From: Gnetum montanum
Lineage: Eukaryota; Streptophyta; Gnetopsida; Gnetales; Gnetaceae
Direction: 5' to 3'
NCBI GenBank assembly: GCA_015680685.1
Contig: MNCI01001481.1
Coordinates: forward strand, 157,033-193,367
Length of the DNA stretch: 36,335 nt
Numbering within the stretch: the stretch's first letter is position 1; each line of letters starts with the position of its first letter. This document shows, one piece after another, positions 11,681 to 21,706 of this stretch. The position numbers and the translations under genes were made by a program. The notes beneath the pieces are model-generated. The model was not told the origin of the DNA, ran no database searches, and saw only the letters and a program-made list of their open reading frames with translations.

Positions 11681-11800
11681 AAGCAGGATTAATAATCACT
11701 TTTTATTTTCTTTAATTTTACAACTTTTTGTTTTCCAGTTTTTCATTTTTCAATTTTTTGTTTTATCTTTTTTTTTCTTTTTGTCTCTTTACATTTTTAT
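11681..11800 (+). other. T-rich stretch after the E3 gag
   Basis: It is non-coding and very T-rich, and resembles the T-rich region after pol in E7 (28920-29090). If so, pol was deleted between gag and this point. The right border is the inverted LTR. Confidence 0.5.
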
Positions 11801-12063
11801 AAGTAATCTCAATCTTTATTTCCAGTCATGTGCATGTCCAAGTACGTCACACTCGAATAAAGGATGTCGTACAATTACAATCACCACACTACGGGCATAC
11901 ACTGGGAGGAAAAGGGTTGAGAGAAAAAACAAAAAGCTAAAATAAAAACTAACTCTAAACTAAGAACTCCTTATCGAAACTATTTACCTCTTGTTTATAA
12001 ATGAGGAGATAGGCTACGATATCACGTATGCGATGTTGCGGTTGACTAAATGGTGACTCATCA
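11801..12063 (-). repeat. LTR fragment in inverted orientation inside E3
   Basis: On the minus strand it starts TGATGAG at 12063 and runs through a degenerate GATATC block and the TATAAA region to about the AATAAAG segment, then stops at 11801. It is closest to the E3 3' LTR (first 270 bp). Only the LTR start is present, so it is truncated. Confidence 0.8.
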
Positions 12064-12625
12064 TACCCCCACGACTGAATGAAAACTCATCCTCGAGTTA
12101 TAGTGAGAACAAGCTCCATTGATTACATATTGGATAGGTATAGGATTATTGGATGGTGAAAATGGATTTATGCCGTGGTGTGGAGTCAAAAAAAATTGAG
12201 ACACAACACAAAGAATGTGCTACAGCTACAAAATTGGTGGAACTCATGTAGTTCCTAGTGGCAGTGGCTCCTCCATAGGTGCTTTCCCCTTATCTTGTGC
12301 TCCAGGTGAGAGGGCTTCATGGCGTTGAAGTATGAGTTGGAATTTCTCCTCTTTGGTCTAGGGATCTTGTGTCATCCATGCTAATGTTCTGATGTTTGAT
12401 GGAGTTGGCACCTCCCATGGGCAAGGTAGTTGCGGAAACATTTGATTGGCCTTGACATACCAAGCCACAAACACCCATCATTCCTCCTCGTAGGCTCTGG
12501 CTTTGTCTTTATATTCTTGGAAGTCTACAAGCTGTCGAGCCAAATCCATTGTGACACCTTTTTGTCCTTGGTAGCTTGCTTTCACCACCTCAAGTTCAGA
12601 ATTTGCAATCTCCAATTTTTGCAAT
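12064..12625 (-). pseudogene. PPT and ORF3 C-terminal end of an inverted copy (E4)
   Basis: On the minus strand this reads, from right to left, the end of the ORF3 coiled coil, the CPWEVPTPS-like segment, the MEEPP tail with a TGA stop (12244-12246), the 3' untranslated part and the PPT next to the LTR. It is an inverted near-copy of 15344-15912. The two differ by scattered substitutions only. The 5' end stops abruptly at about 12625, where plus-strand leader sequence begins. Confidence 0.75.
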
Positions 12626-13284
12626 AACAACACACTGACTTAGTTGTTTGTGCGCTACGTAGAACATAGGAGATCATTCATATCATTGGGATGCTAGAAT
12701 GAACCCTTAGGATTGATCAAAAGAAAAATAAGATAATGGTAAATAGCACACCGAACAAGACAAAAATGTCTTCTTCTTCACACAAAAGCACTTCACTGCC
12801 TAGGAACAACACAAGAGACAGTCGGTGACATAACCTATGTAACCAAGATCTGCCAATTCCTTAACAATTTCGTGTGGTATATATTCATCATAATGAATAT
12901 GTACCCGACTTTACCTTTATTCTCCATCAAGATGAACAATTTCATTGGAGAGACTTGGAGGGTAACATAGTGTTGCCTCCAGACTGATCAGGCCCCAACA
13001 TGCTCCTTCGTGCTCTTGCACGAATAGGCATGTCATAGTTGTACGCATAGTACTTTGCATGCGACCATGACACAAGGGACTATCATCCCATAAAATCGCA
13101 ACATCAAAGGGACTTGCAATAGGAGAGATACTATACATCGTTGAAGGGCAAAAGACCCCATAACACTCCACCCATCGTAAGCAAAATTGAGGGTGATGAA
13201 CCTATTTCAACAGGTTCTCCAGAAAATGATGTTCCCCCTCCTAACGATGGTGAGGAGGTGGTGTATTAGAACCTCCACACCAAA
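12626..13284 (+). pseudogene. 5' leader and gag N-terminus of another copy (E5)
   Basis: Leader sequence similar to E7 21560-21706 leads to ATG at 12766-12768, MSSSSHKS, which corresponds to MSSSTRKH in E7 and MSSSRRHD in E2. About 45 codons downstream is DFTFILHQDEQ followed by LEGNIVLP, a block shared by all gag starts in the window. Stops and a frameshift break it before the LTR at 13285. The PBS and 5' LTR that should precede it are gone. Confidence 0.7.
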
Positions 13285-14074
13285 TGCTGAGTGGTGAGGT
13301 ATCCCTACACTCAACCATACGAATACAAGTGTCTCACGCACGATCCAGTCAAACTCCAAGGACTAAGTGCTTACTCACATTAATGGAATACTTAAGGTTA
13401 ATCAATCGCTGTCTTCCCAAACTTACTTGTATTGCCACGGTTGTATGGTTAAGTAAGCTTGAGGTATATGATTTTTATATCTTCTATCTTTTTAATGTCT
13501 TATGCTAAATAGGGAAGGGTGAAAAGAACTAACTGCCTAACTTTTATTAACTATTCAATACCTAAGTTCTAATTATCTTAACACCGGTATCTATTCCCAC
13601 TTGCTGCACACACCCTGAACCAGTGCAACGCTACTAGGATTACCAAACGCTACTCATTACTGGGTTACCAAGCATTACATGTGCTCAAAGCGATCATACT
13701 GAGTGCACTTAACTAGGAGACTCAAGGGTTGAGAGAGATTAATTATCTAGGAAAGCATTTAAACATTTAACAATAATTAAATCCTATTTAGCTTAGTCCA
13801 CATGCTACAAGGTTTATCAGAAAGTTCATCTTTATTGTCGTACACAAATGTGTGCTCAGGTACAATTTTCTTGAATAAAGATCCATTCACTTTAAGACTC
13901 CTACTATGGGCACATGGAAATTATTCTAACTCTGGAATGGTAAAAATACTATAGTTTGGTTAAGATCTAAGTCTAGATGCCTAAAACAAGGAAAGCCACC
14001 TCTTATTTATAGACATTGCAGCGGGTTGCAATATCGTGGATGCGATATCACGTACACAATATCGTGGCTCATCA
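13285..14074 (-). repeat. LTR of E6 (minus strand)
   Basis: This 790-bp LTR starts TGATGAGCC at 14074 and ends at 13285 with CTCAGCA, one base off the usual CTCATCA. U3 carries degenerate GATATC palindromes (14030-14065), then a TATAAATAAGAGG box near 14010. The PPT of the same strand follows at 14075. It is closest to the E1 LTR. Confidence 0.85.
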
Positions 14075-14239
14075 TACCCCCATGACTGAATGAAAACTCA
14101 TCCTTGAGTTCCTTACAAAATATTGGAAAGGTATGGGATTATTGACTTGAATGATACTAATGGTGAATGGGGTGACATGTGAACGAATCATTATTACAAC
14201 ACATGACAATATTAGTATTCATGACAACAAGAGTGAACA

Positions 14240-14451
14240 CTATACACATTTAACATCTAGCCTTATTTGGTAATTGAGAGAGAAGAGAGAGAGAGAGAAA
14301 AGAAGAAGTCTGCTGCTGCCAATGCCAAGATTGTGCCTTCCGTTGTCCATCAATAACCGAGCCATTGATCTTGTTCCTTGCATAATTTCTCCAGCACCAA
14401 CCCATTCCAAGTGTTCCCTCTAGATCTAATCCATTTTTGTATGATTGTCAT
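14240..14451 (-). pseudogene. Short 3' reading frame of E6
   Basis: ATG (14451-14449) lies directly behind a CAG splice-acceptor-like end. The frame starts MTIIQKWIRSRGNTW and meets a TGA after about 32 codons. It then continues through a CT-repeat-coded Ser/Leu stretch to a stop near 14240. E1 carries the same segment without a clean frame. It resembles no protein I know; it occupies the place of ORF3 in the longer elements. Confidence 0.35.
14277..14310. repeat. GA/CT microsatellite
   Basis: A run of GA dinucleotides with AAG interruptions, inside the short 3' segment of E6. E1 has only a weak CT-rich equivalent near 1430-1450, so the repeat expanded in this copy. Confidence 0.8.
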
Positions 14452-14475
14452 CTGCACACACAACACAGTCTTATA
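14452..14475 (-). promoter_or_regulatory. Putative 3' splice site of E6
   Basis: The minus strand reads GACTGTGTTGTGTGTGCAG immediately before ATG, with GCTAATA upstream as a possible branch site. The same run ends at 1275 in E1. Confidence 0.45.
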
Positions 14476-15067
14476 TTAGCAAGGGTAAATGAATCATAAT
14501 GCAATTGATACCTTGCTTTAGTGTAAGGTCCATTGGCTGAGGTGTGATATGGCTGATGCAGATTTTGAAGATATAATGCTGGTGACTACCCAAGGTGTAG
14601 GGGTTAGGAGAAAATTGGAAAAATTGGACCAGGACCTCCATGACTAAGAGCAAACCTTCGATAGCAAGAGAATGGAGAAAAAGAATAAGGAATAAGGAAG
14701 GATGGAGAAAAAGAAACAATGGCCACACCAATAAAATGGATGTCAGGGATGGTAATGAACAAAATAAATGTTGATTGCAAAAATGTTTAAGGGAAAGAAA
14801 TTAATGGATGGACGAAATAGGAATGCTAGTGGGTCCTCCCCAAAGTAGGCTCATGCCCTTAATGCCTTGACAATCCCGCATTCAAAGAGTCCGCAGGCTC
14901 TAGAAATGCAATTTGGATACAAGAGTTAAAGTCTTAACCACAATAATTTACCAAAAATAAAACAATGCATCAACCAAAATATAGACTATTGATACAACTG
15001 GAAATGAGATGAAAAATGGAGAAAGAAGGATGGAAAGAATAGAATGGAATGGAGTCTCAAGAATAAG

Positions 15068-15735
15068 GTGGTTTATGGTGCCAATTAGTGTGTTGAGCAT
15101 TGATAGCATTGATGTGGGCCTTGGCCATATGGATCCTTCTCAAGGATCTATTTGTACATCCCCACCTGGTCTCAAAAGTTAAGAATCGGGACCTGCAGAT
15201 CCAAGATCTTATAGAATACATGGAGTTGGCAAACCTATGGTATGCCAACCTTGCCATGTTAACAGCAGGGTTCCCAGGAATAGAGCTTGAATAAGAAGTA
15301 GCTACCACCTATGGCAAATATGAAATGGAATTTGTGGAATGCAAGAAGTTATTGTAAAAACTGGAGATCGCAAATTCTGAACTTGAGGTGCTAAAAGCAA
15401 GCTACCAAGGACAAAAAGGTGTCACAACAAATTTGGCTCGACGGCTTGTGAACTCTCAAGAATATAAAGACAAAGCCAGAGCCTACGAGGAGGAACGACA
15501 GGTGTTTGCAGCTTGGTATGTTAAGGCCAATCAAATGTTTCCACAACTACCTTGCCCATGGGAGGTGCCGAGTCCATCAAACATCGGAACATTAGCATGG
15601 ATAGCACAGGATCCATGGACCGAAGAGGAGAAACTCCAGGCCATACTTCAATGCTATCAAACCCCAAGACCTAGAGCACAAGCCAAGGGGAAAGTACCTA
15701 TGGAGGAGCCACCACCACCAAGAACTACATGAGTT
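15068..15735 (+). pseudogene. ORF3 C-terminal end of E3
   Basis: The frame from 15100 to the TGA at 15730-15732 has only two internal stops (15292-15294 and near 15355). It reads a heptad-rich segment (YMELANLWYANLAML, LEIANSELEVLK), then FAAWYVKANQMFPQLPCPWE, SNIGTLAWI, and a tail ending MEEPPPPRTT. E7 has the same order: YMELTNLHYANLAMI, LETANIELEVLKG, VPTHIGKATW, EPPSPRTI. The E7 stop in FAN-stop-FVNA aligns with Trp here, so the Trp codon is ancestral. The N-terminal part of ORF3 is missing. No function is known to me. Confidence 0.75.
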
Positions 15736-15912
15736 CCACCAATTTTGTAGTTGTAGCACATTCTTTGTGTTGTGTCTCAATTTGTTTTGACTCCACACCA
15801 TGGCATAAATCCATTTTCTCCATCCAATAATCCCATACCTATCCACTATGTAATCAATGGAGCTTGTTCTCACTGTAACTCGAGGACAAGTTTTCATTCA
15901 GTCATGGGGGCA
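15736..15912 (+). other. 3' untranslated part and polypurine tract of E3
   Basis: It holds the conserved run CTCGAGGACAAGTTTTCATT and then TCATGGGGG (15902-15910) directly before the LTR. Confidence 0.75.
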
Positions 15913-16717
15913 TGATTACTCGCCATTTAGTCAACCGCGACATTGCGTATGCGATATCGTGTACGCGATATCACAGCCTATCTCCTCATTTATAAATAAG
16001 AGGTAGACAGTTCCGATAAGAAGTTCTTAGTTTAGAGTTAGTTTTGATTTTAGCTTTTTTTTTCTCTCAACCCTTTTCCTCCTAGTGTATGCCCGCAGTG
16101 TGGTGATTGTAATTGTACGGCATCCTTTATTCAAGTGTGATGTACTTGGACATGCACATGATCAGAAATAAAGATTGAGATTACTTCATCATTGTAGTGC
16201 TCACTTAGCTTAATTATTTATTTGATTGTTATTTACTGCTTTCCTAGTTAATCTCTTATCATCCTAAACTCTTGTTAAACGTGGAATGAGTATGACTTGA
16301 TCATGAGCATTTAAGTGTGACTACTTGGTAACCTAGTAGCGTACCTAGGATCTACGCTTGGTAATCCCAGTGGTAGTCGTGCACAAGGCCCAAGATGTGT
16401 ATGGATGATTGAGGAACGAATACTCATTGCACTTAGGCTAGCCTAGATTCTCTCTCACCCTTTCTCTCTTAGCTTAGTTAATATTACTTTCCATTATCCT
16501 TAGGAGTAGCATTAGCATAGGAACACATCATACATCTCACTCTAGACTAAACCATATGTGACAAACTTAACACTAGTCCAGGTGGGAAGACAGTGAACTG
16601 CAACCTAAGGATAAGTATCTAGATACCACAACTAGCCCATCTACGGAGTTCGACCGAATCATGCATGAAACGCTTGTATTCATATGGTTGAGTGTAGGAG
16701 TATCTCGCCACTCATCA
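15913..16717 (+). repeat. 3' LTR of E3
   Basis: 805 bp, TGATTACTCGCC...CTCATCA. U3 carries GCGATATCGTGTACGCGATATC, then TATAAATAAG at 15991-16000. Two copies of the CTTGGTAA-CCCAG unit lie near 16325-16375. It pairs with the 5' LTR at 9333 by sequence and by the target duplication. Confidence 0.9.
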
Positions 16718-16722
16718 ACTTC
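16718..16722. repeat. Target-site duplication of E3, right copy (ACTTC)
   Basis: Identical to 9328-9332 and directly after CTCATCA. Confidence 0.9.
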
Positions 16723-19039
16723 CAAGGTTAAATTTTTTCATGGGAAGGTTATGAGCCTTGATCCAATTGTAGATAGCATGAGTTAACATTACAATGCAAA
16801 TCTGAGGTAGCATTTAGTTTGAAGGGCTCTTGAATGTGTTTGATGCAAAGGATGAGGTGCTAGAGATATAGGGCAACTAGCTGCATTAGGTTGTGAGGGT
16901 TTTGGAGAACTATTGGATTGAAAAAATGGTCATTTCTCAAATCAATTGCTTAAACCACTTAATTGGAAGGCTAGTTGTTAATTTTTGTTCTTGCAACTAT
17001 GCAGGAATCTTGCCCTCCATAGATGGAGCAAGAGGTAACTAGGTTAAGGGTAAAGGGATGTGTGCAAATGGATGTAGAGGGTGGTATGAATATGAGTGAT
17101 CCCCCCAAATAGATGGTGAATGAGTTTGATGATACTCTAGAGGATAATAGTGATGTTGGAATGAGGCATGGCTAGCAGAACTTCATGGAAAAATACTTTG
17201 CTCAACATATTACTTGTATGGATCTGGTTGCCTGTAAGGGTACTATTGTCTTGGCAATAGCAGTCTCGACATCTATGGTTGATGTGACTATTGGTATTAC
17301 TCATATAGTTGTGGTGGAGCTCCACTTGGATAGTAACCTTGTTGATGGTGGTGGAACTACCTTGGATTGCCTTGAGGATAAGACAATCATCTGGGTGCCT
17401 GCCTCCATGCTAGTTGAGGATTCAATGCATACACCCCAGACTCTTATAAGTGTGACACCACAAGGTAACATCCCTTAAGGTGTTCATATTAACAAATTTC
17501 ACACCCAACATCATCATCAAAGTCTATCTCTACAACTTCTTCTACTACAACAACTTTGTCCTTACCTCTCTAGTAGGCACGTTTAGCTTCTTTTTTCCTC
17601 CTATGGTTATGATCACTATTTTTCTCTTTGGATTCTTTAATAATCTTCATAGTATTTTGGAATTTTTCATCCAAAGAGTCCCATAGTTTATCAACCTTTA
17701 CCGAAATGTTATAAATAGATTTTTAGATGGGCAAGGTTTTCCTATTCATCACCTCATTGAGTGGTGATTCCTCCTCGTTACATAATCAAACCTCCCTTTT
17801 CTTGATGGAAGGGTCCATATTATATTCTTCTACACTTTCCCTTTTTCACAACTCACCTTCTTCTTTTGCTACCTACTCTATCAGCCTTTGCATTTGATGA
17901 GCTCTTAGTTTGAATGGCCTCCCTTGGGCATAAACCCCAAGAGTTCTTTTGGTTTCTGCTCTAAGCCCATCTATGATGTGGAAGAGTTATTTCCTTTGAG
18001 AATAACCATGGCTGGGCATTGGTGTAAGAGAGAATAATATCTACCCATGGTGACATCCAAGGGCTCATGTGTTTCTTGCTTCTAGCCTTGGATTTTCCTT
18101 CTCAGATCGAACACTCTAGAGTACATCTAATATTTGTCATTAAATAGTTCTAACATGGTACTTCATTTGTGAATAGATTCTAGATTTCTTCTTCCTTGAT
18201 GACTATCCTAGGAAATAGCTTCAATTTCTACCAATAATTCTCTATGTTTTGTAAGGCACAAGCATCGTGAAAGACTTGTAGATCTATCAGTGGATCAGAG
18301 TTATATCCCCCCTCAATTCTCAAGATATTGTTCATGTCTAAGCACTTGATTCGACTATCTTTCACATGCCTAGTTAGGATCTTGATTGCCTCTATAATGT
18401 TAAGCATGCTTCAAGTTTCCAACAAAGGCTCATCATCATCATTATTTCATTGTCGATAATGATTTCCTCTATTACCCCTTCAATTATTATGGACATGGTG
18501 ATTAGTATTATTGTTCTACGGCTCACCTCCATCACGATTATTCTTTCTATGGTATTTTTAAAAACCAAAAGAGGAAGAAGAAGCACATGTACATGAAGAG
18601 GGTGAAGAGGAAGGAGGACTGCCTATATCATGATATCTACCAATTCCCCTCTGATTTTCATGGTTGTGTTCATTGGTTTTCTTATCATCTTGATGCTTGT
18701 CCAAGCCCTTGCCTTAACTACCATCTCTACCTAAACTTTGATTGTTGATAGTGGATCACAAATTCAGGGCCACATCCTCATCACCAGTAATAAGGAATGG
18801 AGAATTTTCATATTGAGAGCCCCCAAAGGAAGGATCCTCATTGTCATCTTCATTCAGTAGGAACAAGGGATTAGTGAACCATTTCTCCTTCACAACCTCA
18901 TGGTGCCTCTCCTAGTATTGATCTCTCCTACATTGTGTTTTAGTGGGATAATAGTCCCAGTAGTTTCCTCTTGAAGATCATGGATGTCTAACTTCTTAAG
19001 AGTTTGAAGTAGCGTCGTGAGCACAGATCGATTAGGAGA
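16718..19039 (-). pseudogene. gag of E2 (C-terminal and central part)
   Basis: This is the minus-strand continuation of the E2 protease frame behind E3. Right to left it holds the gag centre with a Ser/Asp/His-rich low-complexity part (about 18390-18830), capsid sequence (about 17780-18380), the zinc knuckle CEIC-YEHLKGC (17468-17503, with a stop inside) and the Gln/Pro-rich C-terminus. It parallels E7 23240-25240 throughout. A solo LTR interrupts it at 19040. Confidence 0.75.
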
Positions 19040-19928
19040 TGATGAATCATGTTTTGCATGACCTTGATATCGGATATCTAATATCAAGGTCGTGATGTTG
19101 GGTATCTAAATTTAGGGCACAACCTCCAATGTTGGGCATCCGATATCATCCCTTTCATGCTAGCCTATAAATACCACACTTGGATGCATGGTTGGGATAT
19201 AGTTGGTTGATAGATTTTAGATAGCTTTTTCATAGATTTTTTATTCCAAGTTCTACTATCTTCTAGTGCATGCCCATAGTATGGTGTTAAGTGATTGTAC
19301 TACATCCTTATTCAAGTATGGCGTACTTGGATACATTACATGATCAGAAAAAAAATTGAGATTACTTTCATCATTATAGCATCCACTTAGATTTATCAAT
19401 GCTTTTAATTGTTTAATTGTTTACTTTTTTCCTTAGTTAATGTTTTTATTTATTTCTCTTTATTATTCCTATCATTAAGCAAAATGAGTATGAGTAATTG
19501 CAAGCACTTAAGTGTAATTACTTGGTATCCCAGAAGTATATCATTTGGTACACCCAATGACGTATGCTTGGTAATCCCAGTGGTAGTTACGTGAAGTCCA
19601 AGGTATGTATGGATGATTAGGAATCAATACTTATCACACGTAGGCTAGTATAGATTTTACTTTCCACTATTAGTTAGCTTAATTAATTAATCTCTTTATT
19701 ATCATTAGGAGTAGCTTAGGCCCAAACAACATCAATCATCATATGCCTCACTTTGGACTAAATCATACATGACAAAGCTACCACTAGTCCAAGTGGGAAG
19801 ACATCGAACAATGATCAAGGCATAATGATCTAGATGCACAACTAGTCCCATCCACAAAATTTGACCGAATCATGCATGAATACTTGTGATTCATATGGTT
19901 GGGCATAGGGGTACCTCACTACTCATTA
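19040..19928 (+). repeat. Solo LTR in the E2 gag
   Basis: 889 bp, TGATGAATC...CTCATTA, with LTR-body blocks such as CTTGGTAATCCCAGTGG and ATGATCAG but no internal sequence on either side. Flanks are GGAGA (19035-19039) and GGAAG (19929-19933), a likely decayed 5-bp duplication. E2 gag reads on across it. U3 has a 10-bp inverted repeat (19061-19070 with 19081-19090). It presumably arose by LTR-LTR recombination. Confidence 0.8.
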
Positions 19929-20092
19929 GGAAGCATTACACCATTTCCTTCCATGCCATGCCATTGTAGTTGCTCATCTTGATGTAGGATGATGGTAAAG
20001 TCAGAAACATACTCATTTGGATGAGTATATATCACTTTGCATTCTTGTGGGACTAGTGGTTTGACATTGTCATGCCTGCGGGAAGAAGACAT
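19929..20092 (-). pseudogene. gag N-terminus of E2
   Basis: The start ATG (20092-20090) is in the sequence TTTTGCAAAATGTC, as in E7. About 54 codons are open: MSSSRRHDN, then QECKVIYTHPNEYVSDF, TIILHQDEQLQW and MEGNGVML. E5, E7 and E0 share the FTFILHQD block, so the start and frame are well supported. The frame is cut by the solo LTR. Confidence 0.8.
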
Positions 20093-20223
20093 TTTGCAAA
20101 AAATAAAATAATTATTGTGCCTTTGTGATTATATTATTTGATAATGATGTTGACCTAAGGGTTTGTCCAACAATATTAATAATATTCACTAATCCTAGAT
20201 AGCACACATTTCAATAGAAAGAG
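20093..20223 (-). other. 5' leader of E2
   Basis: Untranslated leader between PBS and gag start. It resembles 21571-21706 of E7 and 12640-12765 of E5. Confidence 0.65.
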
Positions 20224-20241
20224 TTCCTAGCAATGGTGCCA
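20224..20241 (-). other. Primer binding site of E2
   Basis: The minus strand reads TGGCACCATTGCTAGGAA one base after the LTR end. It resembles the tRNA-Asp complement TGGCGCCGTTGCCGGGGA of Athila-type elements. It would bind the tRNA primer for minus-strand DNA. Confidence 0.7.
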
Positions 20242-20242
20242 A

Positions 20243-20642
20243 TGATGAGTAGTGAGAGGATACCCCTACACTAAACCATATGAATCATGAAGCATTCACG
20301 CATGATCTGATCAAATTCTATAGATTTTATAGTTTCCAATACACTAGTCTTAAAGGAAGTGAACCTTGCCTTAATGGTCATTCATTATCTTCCTAATTAC
20401 ACTTGTGATGCACATGGTATGGTTAAGTGTAATCGAGGCATATGATTTTTATTGTTTTTTGTTTTATGTTCCTAGGTACTTAAGTAGAGAGATTAAGTGA
20501 TTGAATAACTAATTTAGATTTAACTACTTAACTAGCCTCTAACTAGACCTGACATAAGCATTTGATCCCACTTTTCAGGCTAGGTTACTAAGCGCTATGA
20601 TACTGGGTGCACCAAGCAATAACACTGCTAGGATTACCAAAC
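20243..20642 (-). repeat. 5' LTR of E2, end part (split by E7)
   Basis: The LTR end, minus-strand CTCATCA next to the PBS, and its U5 part. Plus-strand reading stops at GGATTACCAAAC (20642) and resumes at GATACAAG (34264). The E7 5' LTR, read inverted, has GGATTACCAAGC followed by a similar stretch, so the two E2 halves join with little or no loss. Confidence 0.8.
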
Positions 20643-21551
20643 TAATGAGACACATTTTGTCAGTCGCATTGATGAAACCTCGTTGATGCAACCTCATTGA
20701 TGAGGCCTAGTTGATGCATCATATCATGCATCAACATGGCCCTGTCGACGTAGTGCCTATGGTCGGCTATAAATACATGCATGTAGCCGCATTTATGATA
20801 AGTAGAGATAATAGTTGCAATAGAGCTCTTGCATTTTTTCCATTTGAAAGTTAGAATTTTTCCTCAAGTGCCTGCAACAAGAGTCATTGAGTGTACGAAT
20901 CTTTATTTGAGCATTGTTGTACTTAAGCATGACAGTGTGTGCAACAATAAAGATGATCTTTCTAATAAACCTTGCAGCACTTTGGATAGATTAGCTATTT
21001 CATTCATGCATTTAATGTTTTGAATTATTTATTAAATGTTTTCAATTAGTTATTAAATATTTTCTAGTTATTACATTAATGAAACAATTAAGCCAAATAG
21101 ATTACACACATAAGTACAACCGCTTTGAGTGTAACATGTATTTGCTTGGTAATCCCAGCAACATTATCACTTGGTACACCCATTAGCATAGCGCTTGGTC
21201 ATCTAGTAGTAGATACGTGGGTTCAAGACATGTACAAAAAGTGAGAACAGATGCTTATGTTAGGATTAGTTAAATGATTAGTTAATTAGTTAATTTAGAT
21301 TAGTTAATCAAATTCCTTTTATCTACAATTCAAGCACCCAACCATAAAACATAAAAATGATAAAAATCAAATGCCTTAATTACACTTAACCATACCAATG
21401 AATGTCATAAGTGTAATTGACCTTAAGGCTAGATTCACTTCCTAAAGGGCTAGTGCACTAGAAACGATAAAGTCTATAGAATTCAACTGAGTCACATGTG
21501 AACACTTCATGATTCGTATGGTTAGACATAGGGGTACCTCACCACTCATCA
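20643..21551 (+). repeat. 5' LTR of E7 (GATGAGGCC-type U3)
   Basis: 909 bp, TAATGAGAC...CTCATCA. U3 (20660-20735) holds degenerate GATGAxxCC/GTTGATGCA repeats, then TATAAATA at 20768-20775. AATAAA lies at 20946-20951. It aligns closely with 33611-34263 downstream of the TATA box; the first 40 bases differ more. Confidence 0.9.
20768..20775 (+). promoter_or_regulatory. TATA box of the E7 5' LTR
   Basis: TATAAATA, repeated at 33750-33757 in the 3' LTR, about 125 bp into the LTR. Every complete LTR in the window has this box at the end of its U3 repeat block. Confidence 0.6.
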
Positions 21552-21552
21552 T

Positions 21553-21570
21553 TGGCACCATTGCTAGGGA
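21553..21570 (+). other. Primer binding site of E7
   Basis: TGGCACCATTGCTAGGGA starts two bases after the LTR. Compared with the tRNA-Asp complement TGGCGCCGTTGCCGGGGA, as I remember it, all four differences are transitions at CpG positions, consistent with decay of methylated sites. Confidence 0.75.
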
Positions 21571-21706
21571 CTTTGTTTGTGGAATGTGTGCTATTTAGGT
21601 CTAAGTGAATATCATTAATATCATTTTATGAACTTCAAGGTCAATATCATCCCCACTATACATAGAATTATAAAAGCACATTGATAATTTTATTTTGTTT
21701 TGCAAA
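21571..21706 (+). other. 5' leader of E7
   Basis: AT-rich untranslated sequence, similar to the leaders of E2 and E5, ending TTTTGCAAA before the gag ATG. Confidence 0.6.

Larger units (their letters stand above)
14075..15067 (-). mobile_element. E6: 3' internal part of a minus-strand element, short form without ORF3
   Basis: From the LTR inward it holds the PPT (CATGGGGGTA on the minus strand), the conserved GAGTTTTCATTCA motif, a short exon-like segment and post-pol non-coding sequence. It is the inverted counterpart of E1 700-1668. It stops at about 15067, where plus-strand ORF3 of E3 begins. Confidence 0.7.
9333..16717 (+). mobile_element. E3: plus-strand mosaic element inserted in the E2 protease
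   Basis: Outer LTRs at 9333 and up to 16717 share the ACTTC duplication, and E2 sequence reads on across them, so they entered as one insertion. Inside are a truncated 5' LTR, a gag without pol, a T-rich stretch, an inverted LTR and ORF3 tail (11801-12625), a plus-strand 5' leader and gag start (12626-13284), a minus-strand LTR with 3' sequence (13285-15067), then plus-strand ORF3 end, PPT and 3' LTR. The middle part must come from later insertions or rearrangements. Confidence 0.75.

Noticed and set aside
11693-11800. Poly(T) as the tail of a reversed LINE or processed gene
   Set aside because: No target duplication or LINE ORF is near; the stretch resembles the T-rich part after pol in E7.
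15100-15732. Host coiled-coil gene
   Set aside because: It is followed by PPT and LTR, and the same protein end occurs in E4, E7 and E8 at the same place.
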